A DNA stretch of 64,000 nt. Origin: Corallococcus macrosporus DSM 14697 (lineage in GTDB: Bacteria > Myxococcota > Myxococcia > Myxococcales > Myxococcaceae). Positions 63,875 through 64,000 of this stretch are shown here, in pieces (the stretch's first letter is position 1; every line of letters begins with the position of its first letter). The translations under genes were made by a program, and so were the position numbers. Below the pieces are notes generated by a model, which made no database searches, was not told where the DNA came from, and saw nothing but the letters and a program-made list of their open reading frames with translations. The stretch spans positions 5,800,001 to 5,864,000 of the forward strand of contig NZ_CP022203.1 in assembly GCF_002305895.1 (NCBI RefSeq), given 5' to 3'.

Positions 63875-64000
63875 CGGCGCCCTCCTTCGTCCAGCTCGGG
63901 CCTCCGGTACACCAGGTCGCCCCGCAGGTGAACGAACTCGAAGTCCGCGCCCAGGCTCAGCAGATTCTCCGAGTGTCCCAGCAGCAGGTGCCCCCCCGGC
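63871..64000 (-). CDS. cheR: Chemotaxis methyltransferase CheR, C-terminal end
   Basis: Only the last 42 codons are visible; the gene continues past the right edge. The segment reads PGGHLLLGHSENLLSLGAD and ends RRPELDEGGRR. PGG-L-LGHSE is the conserved C-terminal motif of CheR, which methylates chemoreceptors using SAM. Its stop overlaps the cheB start (ATGA). The beta-subdomain and SAM site are outside the window. Confidence 0.82.
   Translation of the reverse strand, partial: PGGHLLLGHSENLLSLGADFEFVHLRGDLVYRRPELDEGGRR

Overview
The window is very GC-rich DNA with dense, long open frames and strong third-position GC bias. Its gene content points to a predatory-type myxobacterium (Myxococcus/Corallococcus-like). 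The lineage indicators are several DUF4388 (PATAN) proteins, a Ser/Thr kinase with a TPR tail, an FHA-domain sigma-54 activator and a Frizzy-like chemotaxis set. The genus assignment is inference from gene content; no rRNA gene lies inside the window.

Layout. (1) 1-430 holds four near-identical promoter cores in tandem on the minus strand, firing out of the left edge. They look like the control region of an rRNA-type operon beyond the window. (2) 792-2296 is yicC-gmk. (3) 2381-15803 is an envelope/LPS block. It has a GT9 transferase (+), then a tightly overlapping minus-strand operon read from 14592 leftwards: degenerate receiver-PATAN-TPR protein, MsbA-like ABC exporter, membrane PHP hydrolase, WaaA-like Kdo transferase, two GT4 transferases, LpxK, split heptose enzymes RfaE1/RfaE2 and a Trm112-like protein. 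lpxB is divergent from it. (4) 15821-18676 holds a GT2 transferase, MarC, a lipoprotein and an OmpA-like protein. (5) 18869-25792 is a candidate signalling island: an FHA + sigma-54 activator, two lipoprotein genes and a transmembrane Ser/Thr kinase. Both lipoprotein genes have a GG-N10-GC (sigma-54 type) promoter and upstream GGCAC/GTGCC inverted repeats. (6) 25818-36787 is a minus-strand run of outer-membrane biogenesis genes: lysS, an enlarged LolC/E, LolD, BamA, OmpH/Skp, LpxD, FabZ, LpxA, LpxI. (7) 36862-37871 is an ECF sigma/anti-sigma pair. (8) 38017-39139 is prfB with its programmed +1 frameshift. (9) 39160-48641 holds a DUF4105 protein, a cupin-YbeY fusion, a PgpH-type HD phosphodiesterase, PhoH, a PATAN protein and a TPR membrane protein. 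(10) 48758-54108 holds a MazG-VOC fusion, rpsT, LptE, a zinc-ribbon membrane protein and leuS. (11) 54472-58863 is a SusC/SusD-type outer-membrane pair. (12) 58930-64000 holds a beta-hydroxyacid dehydrogenase, an ABC exporter pair, a CheY-like regulator, CheB and the 3' end of cheR.

How the genes work together. Most of the window builds the outer envelope. LpxA, LpxD, LpxI, LpxB and LpxK make lipid A. WaaA, RfaE1, RfaE2 and the glycosyltransferases build core sugars. The ABC exporter and LptE move LPS, and BamA, OmpH, LolC/E and LolD place outer-membrane proteins and lipoproteins. Translation genes (lysS, leuS, prfB, rpsT, ybeY) are interspersed, as is common in delta-type genomes.

The least ordinary part is 18.9-25.8 kb. 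There a phospho-threonine-reading sigma-54 activator, a kinase and two exported proteins share one promoter architecture. One of those exported proteins is built of three repeats, each with a cysteine pair exactly 42 residues apart. The linkage is inferred from sequence only.
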